Below, piece by piece: positions 24,456 to 33,793 of a DNA stretch of 64,000 nucleotides (the first letter of the stretch is position 1; every line of letters begins with the position of its first letter). The notes under the pieces are model-generated. The model was not told the origin of the DNA, ran no database searches, and was given only the letters and a program-made list of their open reading frames with translations. This DNA is from an uncultured Clostridium sp. (GTDB lineage Bacteria > Bacillota > Clostridia > Clostridiales > Clostridiaceae), in the NCBI GenBank assembly GCA_900548455.1, contig URKQ01000006.1, forward strand, positions 104,919 through 168,918. Direction: 5' to 3'. The position numbers were made by a program, and so were the translations under genes.

Positions 24456-25283
24456 CTAATATAGTTTTGAAATTACATCTTCACTAATTTTAAATCCATG
24501 TTCAGGGCCTGGAAAAGTTCCATCTTTAACTTCATCTATATAGTCTTTAAAGGCACTTTCCATAACTTCTCCAACACTAGCAAACTGCTTTACAAACTTA
24601 GGTTTAAAATCCTCAAATAAACCTAACATATCTTGATATACTAATATTTGTCCGTCACAATCACTTCCCGCACCTATTCCTATAGTTGGAATATCAATCT
24701 CTTTGCTTATAATTTTAGCAAGCTTAGCGGGAACACATTCTAAAACTACTGCAAAAGCACCTGCTTTTTCTACAGCCTTAGCAGCTTCAATTAGTTTTCT
24801 TGCAGCTACTTCATCCTTTCCTTGAACTTTAAATCCACCAATGGCATTAACAGATTGTGGTGTTAAACCTATGTGTGCCATTACAGGTATAGATGCTTTT
24901 GTAATAGCTTCAATCTTATCACAAACTTCTACTCCTCCCTCAAGCTTTACAGCATGAGCTCTTCCTTCTTTCATAAGTCTTCCTGCATTAACAACAGCAT
25001 CATAAACAGATGTTTGATATGACATAAATGGCATATCTGCCACCACTAAAGTGTCCTTTACCCCTCTTGTAACAGCTTTTGTATGATGAATCATATCTTC
25101 CATAGTAACTGAAATAGTATCTTCATATCCTAAACACACCATTCCAACAGAATCACCTACTAATATTCCGTTTATACCGCACTTATCCATTAGTTTAGCC
25201 ATAGAATAATCATAGGCTGTTAACATAGTAAGCTTGTCTCCTTTTTTCTTTGCTTCCTTAAATGTTACTACCGTATTTTTCAT
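24456..25283 (-). CDS. panB: Ketopantoate hydroxymethyltransferase PanB
   Basis: The 275-residue enzyme transfers a hydroxymethyl group from methylene-tetrahydrofolate to ketoisovalerate. The TIM-barrel motifs M-L-T-A-Y-D-Y-S, G-D-S-V-G-M-V, H-T-K-A-V-T-R-G, A-H-I-G-L-T-P-Q-S and I-G-I-G-A-G are present. Its start overlaps the end of the upstream reductase gene by 26 bases, with GAGGAG just before the ATG. Second gene of the pantothenate operon. Confidence 0.95.
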   Translation of the reverse strand: MKNTVVTFKEAKKKGDKLTMLTAYDYSMAKLMDKCGINGILVGDSVGMVCLGYEDTISVTMEDMIHHTKAVTRGVKDTLVVADMPFMSYQTSVYDAVVNAGRLMKEGRAHAVKLEGGVEVCDKIEAITKASIPVMAHIGLTPQSVNAIGGFKVQGKDEVAARKLIEAAKAVEKAGAFAVVLECVPAKLAKIISKEIDIPTIGIGAGSDCDGQILVYQDMLGLFEDFKPKFVKQFASVGEVMESAFKDYIDEVKDGTFPGPEHGFKISEDVISKLY

Positions 25284-26133
25284 TTTCTCCTCTTCCTTTC
25301 AAAAAGTCTTCTATCAAGCTATAATTCCTATCTTCATTTTTTTCTTTAGCTAATTTTAATAAATTTTCATTACATACTTTATAAAGCTCTACATCTTCTG
25401 CTGGCATAGCATCAATATGTGATTTAATTGTATTTAAGTCTCCTCTCTCAAGAGGACCTGTTAAACTTGCTTTGCATCCATTAACTCTTATATTTTCAAT
25501 ATTATTTTTTATAAGAGGATATAACGCTTCCATTGCTTCATTGTCATCAAAACCACTAAGCTTTAGATAATTTAATCCACAATTTATTAAACCAAGTACT
25601 AAATTGCTACTCATAACAGAAGCTAAATGATATAAACTCTTATTTTCTTTATTAATGACTTTATATGAATTTCCAAGAGTTTTAAATATTTCTTCAAGCT
25701 TGTTAATATACTTTTCATCACCTTCAATAGTAATAAAAGCTTCGTTAAATTTTTTATAGGAATTATATTTATCTGAAAGGGCAAACATAGGATGTATTGA
25801 ATAGGAGTAAGCACCAAACTTACTTATATCTGAAAAGATTTCTGATGATAGTGCACCACTGCAGTGACATATCAGTTTATTTTTAATTGACAGCTGTTTT
25901 AAATTATCCCACACATTTAATATCTCTTTATCTGGGGTTGTAATACAAATTGCATCGCTATTTTCTACTAAGTCATTTAAATTTAAATATTGATTTGTTT
26001 TTGTAAAATTAGATGCTTCTAATGAAGATATCGGGTTTTTACTATAATACCCTGAAACATTTATACCATTTAAACATAAATATTTTCCAAAGGAAAACCC
26101 AACTTTTCCTGCACCTATAAATCCAAATCTCAT
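25258..26133 (-). CDS. panG: Ketopantoate reductase of the PanG (DUF2520) type
   Basis: The 291-residue Rossmann protein opens with F-G-F-I-G-A-G-K-V-G, then a DUF2520-type arrangement with C-H-C-S-G-A-L-S and S-I-H-P-M-F-A (about 111-138) and a helical C-terminal domain. PanG, a DUF2520 protein, is an established replacement for PanE as ketopantoate reductase in Francisella and some Firmicutes. Its place directly before panB, panC and panD, with no panE here, fits that role well. The start is ATG 26133 with AAGGAG eight bases upstream; the GTG at 26142 overlaps that site. Confidence 0.82.
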   Translation of the reverse strand: MRFGFIGAGKVGFSFGKYLCLNGINVSGYYSKNPISSLEASNFTKTNQYLNLNDLVENSDAICITTPDKEILNVWDNLKQLSIKNKLICHCSGALSSEIFSDISKFGAYSYSIHPMFALSDKYNSYKKFNEAFITIEGDEKYINKLEEIFKTLGNSYKVINKENKSLYHLASVMSSNLVLGLINCGLNYLKLSGFDDNEAMEALYPLIKNNIENIRVNGCKASLTGPLERGDLNTIKSHIDAMPAEDVELYKVCNENLLKLAKEKNEDRNYSLIEDFLKGRGENEKYGSNI

Positions 26134-26554
26134 ATTGATCACTCCTTCCTATACACTTCTTCAAATAAAGTTCATATTGATACCCCTTTGAAAAAGGAAA
26201 TGAAGCAACCTTATTATATAGTCCCATTCTAAAAGATATGAGCTGTCTAAAATCTTTTAACCATAAAGGTTAATAATAAATTTTTCCAATTTACTATCAG
26301 TTATAAAATAAAACTGGTGCAGTTATCACTATACTGCCCACATCTAGTTTATAGCACAATTTAATATTAATTTCAACGTAATTTATTTAATATTTAGCAC
26401 AACTTGTGCACTCTATTTTACTACAGAGCATTTAGAATAAAGTTTTTATTTTTATTAATACTAAATATGTGTAGAACTTTTTATTTGAAACTTCTCTACA
26501 ATTACACAAAAAACTATCATATTACACAATTATATTTTGAAAGGAGCAACAACA
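26134..26554. other. Non-coding 420-base spacer between divergent panG and phytase genes
   Basis: I see no gene here. It contains divergent promoters presumably, and a short palindromic pair CAGTT/AACTG. At 26412-26432 the reverse strand carries GCTCTGTAGTAAAATAGAG, almost the same as the start of the repeat at 12564, so one end of a GGCTCTGTA-family repeat is present; the opposite end is not clear. No riboswitch class was recognised. Confidence 0.45.
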
Positions 26555-27412
26555 TTGAATAATTTTATGAAAAAAACATGTTTTTTTATAGTACTTATAT
26601 TATTTATTAATATATCTACAGTTTACGGTTTTTCCTCAACAGAGCCCAATTTTTACGAGGGATTTTTAGTACTAGATACAGACAGGGACGCACCTCTTCC
26701 CAAGCGATTTAGAGATATACCTTCACTAAATATATCTGGAAGTGCAGAGTTTGTACCTTCTCAAGTTATGGATATTAAAAAAGCCATAAATAAACCAAAT
26801 ATTTTCATTGTAGACTTACGTCAAGAATCCCATGGATTTTTAAATGATATAGCTGTAAGTTACTATAGCCCCGACAGGTTGTTAAACAATGGTTTTTCTT
26901 CTGAAGATACACTTGCTGATGAAATTGAAAAATTCGGAAATATTAAACTCAAAAGCACAGAAAACATATACAACAAAAGGGGTGCTCTTCTTCAAACAAT
27001 AACAGTATCAAATTCTCAAATTGAAGAGAAATTAGTTCAAAGTAGCGGTATGAATTATGCTCTTTTTGCAACTAGAGATGGTCATATTCCTTCTCCAGCG
27101 GTTACCGATAGTTTCGTTAATTTTGTTAAAATAACGCCTGAAACAACTCACCTCCATTTTCACTGTGACCATGGCGAAGGCAGAACAACTCTCTTTATGT
27201 CCATGTTTCAAATGATGAAAGAAAGCAATGTTAAATCTCTAGAGGAAATTCTTAAGGAACAATTGGATGCTGGTGGAATTATATTAACATATGATACAAC
27301 TAGAGCTGAATTCTTAAAAGACTTTTATAACTATACAAAGGAAAATTCTAAAAATAACTTTGAAACGCCTTTCTCTGTATGGTCTTCAAAATCATCTCAA
27401 AGTAAATATTAA
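26555..27412 (+). CDS. Secreted PTP-like phytase (inositol polyphosphate phosphatase)
   Basis: The 285-residue protein starts at TTG 26555, eight bases after AAAGGAG; an ATG at 26567 is a possible alternative. A signal peptide (FFIVLILFINISTVYG) implies export. The P-loop H-C-D-H-G-E-G-R-T-T (about 203-212) is the cysteine phytase signature of the protein-tyrosine-phosphatase superfamily, with Cys204 nucleophile and Arg210; Asp in T-R-D-G-H-I-P fits the general acid loop. Relatives in Selenomonas and other anaerobes release phosphate from myo-inositol hexakisphosphate. A small ORF follows on the same strand. Confidence 0.85.
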   Translation: MNNFMKKTCFFIVLILFINISTVYGFSSTEPNFYEGFLVLDTDRDAPLPKRFRDIPSLNISGSAEFVPSQVMDIKKAINKPNIFIVDLRQESHGFLNDIAVSYYSPDRLLNNGFSSEDTLADEIEKFGNIKLKSTENIYNKRGALLQTITVSNSQIEEKLVQSSGMNYALFATRDGHIPSPAVTDSFVNFVKITPETTHLHFHCDHGEGRTTLFMSMFQMMKESNVKSLEEILKEQLDAGGIILTYDTTRAEFLKDFYNYTKENSKNNFETPFSVWSSKSSQSKY

Positions 27413-27493
27413 TTTAATCTATGAACTTACTACATAATACAATTAAATCTGTATAAACTATTACTGTATCAATGTTTATAAGGAGGAATTAAG

Positions 27494-27649
27494 ATGACTA
27501 AAGATAGCCAACCAGATAACAAACAAGCTAGAATGGAAAAATGTAATTATCAAACTCCTATAACTAGTGAAGAAGGTAAAAATCATAATTGCACTTCAAA
27601 AAAACACTCTGTTAAAAGAGAAGGATTTCAAAGTCCTCATATAAATTAA
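27494..27649 (+). CDS. 51-residue hydrophilic small protein
   Basis: ATG 27494 follows AGGAGG by seven bases. The peptide (MTKDSQPDNKQARMEKCNY at the start, KREGFQSPHIN at the end) is polar with two Cys and no membrane segment. It ends 20 bases before a terminator. The strong ribosome site and terminator argue for translation; no family is recognised. It may be co-transcribed with the phytase gene 80 bases upstream. Confidence 0.6.
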   Translation: MTKDSQPDNKQARMEKCNYQTPITSEEGKNHNCTSKKHSVKREGFQSPHIN

Positions 27650-27670
27650 CAAGTAAATTCTATTCATAAA

Positions 27671-27696
27671 AAAAGGCCATAAATATATGGTCTTTT
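27671..27696. terminator. Bidirectional terminator
   Basis: An 11-bp stem with one G-T pair (27671-27681 with 27686-27696) is followed by T on the plus strand and flanked by A upstream, serving both the small ORF and the convergent DUF1287 gene. Confidence 0.75.
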
Positions 27697-27715
27697 TTTA
27701 TGGTCTTTTTTCTTC

Positions 27716-28438
27716 TTAATATTTCCACCTAAAATGGCCTTTAATCTTCACATTATTATAATCAAAAATATTTTCACTTGCTTTATTATAAGCATTATGA
27801 ATTATATAAGGGATTCCCGACGGATCTTTTTTATCAGATATCATTGCCACATGCTCGTATGGTTCTAGTGTGATTACAATATCTCCTGGTTGCCACTGCT
27901 TCATATTTTCTTCATCATTTATATCAAGTTCCGTAGTTAAATTTTCGGCATATCTTTGAAAATAAGTCAATTGATTTGGAACTCTTCTAAAATCAATATT
28001 AGGATCTGGTTTATTTTCAACTCTTGTATATAAATCAGTATTATTTTGTATATCTTCATCAATTAAGTCCTTTAAATTGACATCAATGCTAAAAAACGCT
28101 CTCCAGATAACATCTGTGCATACGCCTTCATTTTTAGGGGGATATCCACCTTTATAATATTCACTTTTATATTTTGTTTTATTTGTAACTTCCTTCCGAG
28201 CTCCATTTACTAAATCTATTGCATCTGAAATACCATTACAATTTTTATCGTCCTTAGAATAATCACTTTCTATCATTTTACTATCATCAAATTCTAAATG
28301 TCTTTGAATTTTCCATAAAGTCATCCCACAATTACTTAATACAAATGTTTTAAACTTAGGTACAGAAAAAATTATAATAATTACTACAACTACACTAATA
28401 CATATTATCCTAAAACAAATACTAACTTTTCTTTTCAC
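27716..28438 (-). CDS. DUF1287 membrane-anchored protein (NlpC/P60-like)
   Basis: The 240-residue protein has one N-terminal transmembrane helix (about 8-27) and an extracytoplasmic domain of the DUF1287 family. The putative catalytic Cys107 stands in G-V-C-T-D-V-I-W-R-A-F, and a His follows in Y-E-H-V-A-M-I-S-D (about 196), the order expected for papain-like NlpC/P60 relatives. A short stretch D-K-N-C-N-G-I-S-D-A-I-D resembles a Ca2+-binding dockerin-type loop, as known in some secreted clostridial proteins. It may act on cell-wall peptides or amides; substrate unknown. Confidence 0.75.
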   Translation of the reverse strand: MKRKVSICFRIICISVVVVIIIIFSVPKFKTFVLSNCGMTLWKIQRHLEFDDSKMIESDYSKDDKNCNGISDAIDLVNGARKEVTNKTKYKSEYYKGGYPPKNEGVCTDVIWRAFFSIDVNLKDLIDEDIQNNTDLYTRVENKPDPNIDFRRVPNQLTYFQRYAENLTTELDINDEENMKQWQPGDIVITLEPYEHVAMISDKKDPSGIPYIIHNAYNKASENIFDYNNVKIKGHFRWKY

Positions 28439-28590
28439 TTCAAACTCCTTACATACATATATTTATACTTTTATTAGCAACTACTCCTACAAGTAAAATT
28501 CTCACCCATATCATATACAATGTATACGCAAAATTTAATTATAATATTTTGTTAAAAGAATATTTTTTTCAAACTAATAGTTAACACAGT

Positions 28591-28610
28591 AATAATACTG
28601 TAGTATTATT
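28591..28610. promoter_or_regulatory. 20-base palindrome upstream of GDPD gene
   Basis: AATAATACTGTAGTATTATT is a perfect inverted repeat 22 bases before the GDPD start, close to its ribosome binding site. It could be an operator or a 5'-UTR hairpin. Confidence 0.4.
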
Positions 28611-28632
28611 AAAGATATGGAGGTGCATTTTT

Positions 28633-29337
28633 ATGATATATTTTGCTCATAGAGGTTATAATGTAAAATATCCTGAAAATACTTTATTAGCCTTTGATAA
28701 AGCAATTAGCGCTGGTTGCACTGCTGTTGAGCTGGACGTGCATAAAACAAAGGATGGAAAATTAGTAGTTATACATGATGAGAATGTAAAAAGAACATAT
28801 AATGGTAATGTACTTATAAAAGATGCTACACTTTCAGAATTAAAACTACTAAATCCTAAAAATCCAGAATTTGAAGAAAGTAAACTTTGTAGAATCCCAA
28901 CACTGTCAGAAGTTTTAGAACTTTTGAAGCCATATGATATTACAATTAACATTGAAATAAAAACTGATCAAATTCATTATGATAATATCGAAGAAGATGT
29001 AATCAACTTAATAAAACAACTTGAAATTGAGGATAAAATTATAATATCAAGTTTTAATCATAAATCATTGGAAATCTGCAAAAAAATTGATCCAACTTTA
29101 AAACTTGGAGTTTTATTTCATACAAAGATGGACAATATAATCGAATATGCCAATGAATTAGGTGCATATTCAATCCACCCTAACGTAAAATTAGTGACAG
29201 CTTCTCTTGTAAATGCTGCACATAATAATAATTTAAAAGTATACACTTATACAGTAAATTCAAATATCATAGAAGATGAATTAAGAAAACTCGCTTGTGA
29301 TGGTATTTTTACTGATGATATCAAAAAGTGGGTTTAA
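28633..29337 (+). CDS. Glycerophosphodiester phosphodiesterase
   Basis: A 234-residue soluble GDPD that releases glycerol-3-phosphate from deacylated phospholipids. The signature A-H-R-G-Y (5-9), P-E-N-T (15-18), E-L-D-V-H (about 34-38), V-V-I-H-D-E and I-N-I-E-I-K metal and catalytic segments are present, and the TIM barrel closes with G-I-F-T-D-D. No signal peptide is seen, so it acts in the cytoplasm. TGGAGGTG precedes the ATG and a strong terminator follows. Confidence 0.92.
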   Translation: MIYFAHRGYNVKYPENTLLAFDKAISAGCTAVELDVHKTKDGKLVVIHDENVKRTYNGNVLIKDATLSELKLLNPKNPEFEESKLCRIPTLSEVLELLKPYDITINIEIKTDQIHYDNIEEDVINLIKQLEIEDKIIISSFNHKSLEICKKIDPTLKLGVLFHTKMDNIIEYANELGAYSIHPNVKLVTASLVNAAHNNNLKVYTYTVNSNIIEDELRKLACDGIFTDDIKKWV

Positions 29338-29358
29338 TAACCTTGATATAGAATAAAT

Positions 29359-29392
29359 AAAATAAAGGGTTGCTTAGGCAACCCTTTATTTT
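29359..29392. terminator. Bidirectional terminator
   Basis: A 15-bp perfect stem (29359-29373 with 29378-29392) lies between the GDPD gene and the convergent diguanylate cyclase gene. Confidence 0.85.
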
Positions 29393-29406
29393 ACTATCAA
29401 TTCAAT

Positions 29407-30288
29407 TTAATCTACCACAATCCTATTTCTTCCTAATTGTTTGGCTTTATATAGCTTCTCATCAGCTTTACTAATTATCTCATCGATACTACATTCCTGT
29501 AATAGTCCACTATGAACTCCAAAACTACAAGTTATTTTCACTTCATGATCTCCATATATAAAACCAGTACTATTTAATCTATTCTTTATTCGTTCAACAA
29601 TTTTTATAGCCTTAGAAATTTCAGTGTTATTTAAAACAATAATAAACTCTTCTCCGCCATATCTACCAATCCAATCTTTATTTGTTCTTATGCAACTTAA
29701 TACAACATTAGTAAAGTCCTTTAAAACTTTATCACCTATTACATGACCATAGGTATCATTTATTTCCTTAAACAAATCTATGTCTGCCATAATTACAGAT
29801 GTATATAGATTGTTATTTTTACTATTTGTTATATCCTTACTTAGCCTTTCACTGATATATCTTCTATTATATACCCCTGTGAGACCATCCTTGGTTGATA
29901 AATCTACAATATTTGCCAGAAACTCTCCTATATAACTTTCCCCATCGCCACCAAAATCATAAATAATACTGTCATTAGTTATGTCATTAATTAACTCAAC
30001 AATATAAGTATAATTATTGTATATTAATGGTGTAGCAATCATTAGAAATACCTTCCCCTTAAAACATCTTAACATCACAATGGGTCTGTTTTCTTCATAG
30101 GCTTTTTGTGATATGCACTTTTCACACTCTTTATCTTTTTGCCACATGCAATAACACTTGCTTTCAATTAAATTGACCTCATCGTTGTCATATATAACTA
30201 TTTTTTTATTAGGATCAATAACTCTAATAGTATCATATACACCTTTAATAACAGCAATTTTTTCCTTAATATACTCCTTTATGTCCAT
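29407..30288 (-). CDS. Diguanylate cyclase with Cys-rich N-terminal sensor
   Basis: The 293-residue protein makes c-di-GMP. The GGDEF domain (about 130-293) has L-T-G-V-Y-N-R-R, D-I-D-L-F-K and the active site G-G-E-E-F (211-215). The R-x-x-D inhibitory site is absent: the position before the active site reads T-N-K-D. The N-terminal PAS-like region holds Cys45, Cys47, Cys55, Cys58 and Cys75, in a C-x-C-x7-C-x2-C arrangement suited to bind a metal or cluster, so it may sense redox or metal. No transmembrane segment, so it is cytoplasmic. It follows rmuC. Confidence 0.88.
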   Translation of the reverse strand: MDIKEYIKEKIAVIKGVYDTIRVIDPNKKIVIYDNDEVNLIESKCYCMWQKDKECEKCISQKAYEENRPIVMLRCFKGKVFLMIATPLIYNNYTYIVELINDITNDSIIYDFGGDGESYIGEFLANIVDLSTKDGLTGVYNRRYISERLSKDITNSKNNNLYTSVIMADIDLFKEINDTYGHVIGDKVLKDFTNVVLSCIRTNKDWIGRYGGEEFIIVLNNTEISKAIKIVERIKNRLNSTGFIYGDHEVKITCSFGVHSGLLQECSIDEIISKADEKLYKAKQLGRNRIVVD

Positions 30289-30330
30289 AATTAATGTACT
30301 CCTTCAGTATATGTCTTTTCTTTGGTTGTT

Positions 30331-31626
30331 TTAATCTTCATCACTTGGTGGAAACAATTCTAACTTTTCTTCCGAATCTTCTTGTAAACTTTCTACACTC
30401 TCTAATTTTTTATTTATTTGATTAGTTCTAGTTCCAACTAATTTATCAAGATCTGAACTTGCTTGATTTAACTTCTTTTGAGTTGCCTTTAGCACATCTT
30501 CAAATTTATTAAATTCAGTTTTTACTGCCCCTAATACCTTCCAAACCTCGCTAGATCGTTTTTCAATGGCTAAAGTTTTAAATCCCATTTGCAAACTATT
30601 TAATAAAGCTGCTAAAGTTGTAGGTCCAGTAATATTAATTCGATATTCCCTTTGCAATATTTCTACCAAATTAGTACGTTTTACAACTTCAGCATATAAC
30701 CCTTCTATTGGTAAAAACATTATTGCAAAATCAGTAGTATGTGGTGGATCTATGTATTTATCTCGAATATCTTTAGCACACTTTTTAATTGCTGCTTCTA
30801 GTTTTTTTAGCATATCTTCTATTACCTTAGGGTCTCCTGTTTCATAAGCATCAACTAAATTGTGATACACATCTAATGGAAACTTTGAATCTACAGGTAA
30901 ATACACAACTTCAGATGTAGTATTCTTTCCTGGAAGCCTTATAGCAAATTCTACATTATCCCTAGATCCATGTTTTGTAGCAACGTTAATATCATATTGA
31001 TCTTTAGTGAGAATTTGATCTAAAATCCTACCCAATTGAATTTCGCCTAATGTCCCTCTTGTTTTTACATTAGAAAGTACTTTTTTTAGATCTCCAACAC
31101 CCATAGCTAGGTTTTGCATTTCACCTAATCCTTTATGCACAACCTCTAATCTTTCACTTACTAATTTAAAAGATTCCCCTAAACGCTTTTCAAGAGTAGT
31201 CTGTAATTTTTCATCTACAGTCTCCCTCATTTTTTCTAGTTTTTCCTCTGTTGCCTTAATTAATTCACCCTGTTTTATCGATAACTCAGAAAACTTCTCT
31301 TTTTGTAAATTATTAAAATCCATAACACTTTTAGAAAATTGAGCCTCGAAAGATTTTAAGGATCTTTCTAAACTATAAGAAAGTTCTATTCTGGCATCCT
31401 TTTCACTTCTTCTGCTCTCTTCTCTATTTTTAGAAAGCTCATCTCTAAAGGTCCTCTCTAATTTTTCCAGCGTTCTATCTAATTCTGATATCCTTTGATC
31501 TAAATTTTTAATTCTTGCTTCTACATCTTTCAAGCTTCCCTTTTTATCTTTATTACTATTGCCCATCAATGTAAGAAGAAGATTAATTCCTACCAATATT
31601 AACAATATTATAATTAGAATATTCAT
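30331..31626 (-). CDS. rmuC: DNA recombination protein RmuC
   Basis: The protein has an N-terminal transmembrane helix (about 2-20), a long coiled coil and the RmuC nuclease-like domain, ending in an acidic tail. Signature segments include S-N-V-K-T-R-G-T-L-G-E-I-Q-L and D-F-A-I-M-F-L-P-I-E. RmuC limits DNA inversions between short repeats. The ATG at 31626 is preferred over the GTG-like start 12 bases upstream, because GGAAGAG lies just before it. The diguanylate cyclase gene follows by 42 bases; a transcriptional link is possible. Confidence 0.85.
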   Translation of the reverse strand: MNILIIILLILVGINLLLTLMGNSNKDKKGSLKDVEARIKNLDQRISELDRTLEKLERTFRDELSKNREESRRSEKDARIELSYSLERSLKSFEAQFSKSVMDFNNLQKEKFSELSIKQGELIKATEEKLEKMRETVDEKLQTTLEKRLGESFKLVSERLEVVHKGLGEMQNLAMGVGDLKKVLSNVKTRGTLGEIQLGRILDQILTKDQYDINVATKHGSRDNVEFAIRLPGKNTTSEVVYLPVDSKFPLDVYHNLVDAYETGDPKVIEDMLKKLEAAIKKCAKDIRDKYIDPPHTTDFAIMFLPIEGLYAEVVKRTNLVEILQREYRINITGPTTLAALLNSLQMGFKTLAIEKRSSEVWKVLGAVKTEFNKFEDVLKATQKKLNQASSDLDKLVGTRTNQINKKLESVESLQEDSEEKLELFPPSDED

Positions 31627-31696
31627 AATCTCTTCCACCCTTTCCCTTTGTTTAAATATACATTTAATTTTACTAAAATATTAGCATGCAATGCAA

Positions 31697-32458
31697 CTAT
31701 TTAGTATTCTTCAGGCGCAATGCAGATACTAATTTATCTCTATCCTCTTTATTATAGTCTTCAGGACTTTTACTTAATATAGGTAGTGTAGCTCCACTTC
31801 TTTTCCCATCTCTATCTATTAAACTTATTTTAACATCTACATCATAAAAATTAGTTATATCCTCATCTACTCGAATGTAACTAATAGTTAGTCCATCTTC
31901 CTTTTTTATCTCCATGGGTAATTCAATTTCCTTAATATCTCTGCCATTAATAGATATTACATATTTCTCATCTAGAAGCTGGGCTGAAATACTATCTTCA
32001 CTTTCAATAAAAATATCCTTAGATAACTTAAATTTTCTTTCCCCTTTTTTATCACTTTCTAATTCTTCTGTATAACTAGAGTAAAACTTCAAACTATTAT
32101 CTTCATCTAACTTATGTAGATATACGTCACCTATATCGGATGTAAAAACAGCTTCCTTTAGTGGAGAAAAACATATTTTTGATATATGTGTTAACCCATT
32201 ATTTAAACATTTATCTAAGTCATATCCAGTAGATACAGTAGTATTCTTTGTGTCAAGTTTGAAGCTTTCTAATTTCTCTTCCTTAAACATAGATTTTTTT
32301 AAGTAATAAAGATCAACGGAATTTTTACTTGTACTAACATAATGATTCAAAAAAACGGGTTGGTAATTTAAAGACATCCAAACTTTAAATCCAAGTCCCA
32401 CAACTCCAATGAGCATAATAAGAAATATTCCCCAAAGTATTTTCTTTTTTTTCCCCAT
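31697..32458 (-). CDS. Unknown membrane-anchored extracellular protein
   Basis: The 253-residue protein starts at ATG 32458 (MGKKKKIL); the frame extends 12 codons upstream without a site. One transmembrane helix (about 6-25) anchors a polar, probably extracytoplasmic domain rich in beta-type alternation. No family was recognised. It follows a histidine kinase gene by about 100 bases on the same strand, so it may be an accessory or target of that two-component system. Confidence 0.6.
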   Translation of the reverse strand: MGKKKKILWGIFLIMLIGVVGLGFKVWMSLNYQPVFLNHYVSTSKNSVDLYYLKKSMFKEEKLESFKLDTKNTTVSTGYDLDKCLNNGLTHISKICFSPLKEAVFTSDIGDVYLHKLDEDNSLKFYSSYTEELESDKKGERKFKLSKDIFIESEDSISAQLLDEKYVISINGRDIKEIELPMEIKKEDGLTISYIRVDEDITNFYDVDVKISLIDRDGKRSGATLPILSKSPEDYNKEDRDKLVSALRLKNTK

Positions 32459-32561
32459 AATATCACCACTTATTCTTATTCTAATATTTACCATTATATC
32501 ATATATCTCTACATATTATGATATATAAAAATTTTATTTCACCCATGCTTATAATTTGTGA

Positions 32562-33791
32562 TTATTTTAGTATAACTATTCTGAACTCTGTTCCTATATT
32601 CTTTGTACTATTTACTTCAATATATCCTCCCTGGGCTTCTACTATAGCTTTACTTAAAGATAAACCAATGCCTACTGAATCTGATTTTGAACTTTTATAA
32701 AATCTTTTAAAAATATTTGGTAAATCTTCTTCACTTATTCCTTCGCCATTATCTTTTATTATTATTTTGCAATTTATAGGAGAATCTTTTAGATAGATAT
32801 AAATTTTACCATGTGGACTATGTTCAATTGAATTCTTCAAAATGTTAATTACCGCTTCTTGAAGCCATAAATCATCGTAAGTAGAAATTATATTTTCACA
32901 CCCATCACTATTGTAATTAATTTCCACATCATTTCTTTTAGCCATAACACCAACAGTTTGTATTGAATCATTAACTGTTTCAAATAATAAATTTTCCTTT
33001 TTATTATATTCAATAGCATCTGCATCTACCTTAGCTAACTTTAATAAACTTTTTATTAACCATTCCATTCTAGTTAGCTGATTCCTACTATTTGCTACAA
33101 ATATATCTTTATCTTCTTTCTTTATATCTTCTTTACTTAAAATATCGTTATATACAATTAAAGCAGATAGCGGAGTTTTGAGTTGATGAGAAATATCTGA
33201 TAAAATATTAACTAAAAATTGTTTCTCACTTTTTAATTCAATCATTTGATTTTTTATTATAGATCTCATATTTTTAAATCCATAAGCTAACTTTGCAAAA
33301 TCTCCTTCTTTTTCTTCATATATGTCAATATTATAATTACCTTCAAGTATTTCTTTTGATGCCGTAGCTAAGCTGCGAACTCTTTTATAAATTATAGTAT
33401 ATTGATAATAATTTAATCCTATAAAGCTTAAAGAAAATGCAATAATTAAAATTATAATGCTTCTATTAACAAAGATAAAAGATTTATTAAAATTTTTCAA
33501 AAAACTGATCTGTAAATTCTCACCATATCCATATTGACTTGAAATATTCTTTCCTTTCTCAATCAAATCTGGTGATGAACCTTTATATACCGTATTGACT
33601 ATTTCCGATTCTATTTCAGGGTACTTTTCACATAAGCTACCTATTAATGTAGCTTTGCCTTCCATGTAATCAATTTTTATAGAATTAAAGCTAATATTTA
33701 AAATTATCTGAACTATAATCATAAATGTTATAGTAATTATAATTATTAAACTAGAACTCTTCCTTACTTCCGGGTTAATAAAAACATTCAT
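32562..33791 (-). CDS. Sensor histidine kinase
   Basis: The 409-residue membrane kinase has transmembrane helices at about 13-35 and 110-131 enclosing a 75-residue external sensor, then a HAMP linker, the phosphoacceptor H-box D-I-S-H-Q-L-K-T-P-L with His202, and an ATPase domain with N, G1 (D-N-G-E-G-I) and G2 (G-I-G-L-S-L-S) boxes. It is encoded two bases after the response regulator gene and surely phosphorylates it. Stimulus unknown; a nearby MacB-like exporter and envelope genes make a cell-envelope signal plausible. Confidence 0.92.
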   Translation of the reverse strand: MNVFINPEVRKSSSLIIIITITFMIIVQIILNISFNSIKIDYMEGKATLIGSLCEKYPEIESEIVNTVYKGSSPDLIEKGKNISSQYGYGENLQISFLKNFNKSFIFVNRSIIILIIAFSLSFIGLNYYQYTIIYKRVRSLATASKEILEGNYNIDIYEEKEGDFAKLAYGFKNMRSIIKNQMIELKSEKQFLVNILSDISHQLKTPLSALIVYNDILSKEDIKKEDKDIFVANSRNQLTRMEWLIKSLLKLAKVDADAIEYNKKENLLFETVNDSIQTVGVMAKRNDVEINYNSDGCENIISTYDDLWLQEAVINILKNSIEHSPHGKIYIYLKDSPINCKIIIKDNGEGISEEDLPNIFKRFYKSSKSDSVGIGLSLSKAIVEAQGGYIEVNSTKNIGTEFRIVILK

Positions 33792-33793
33792 AT

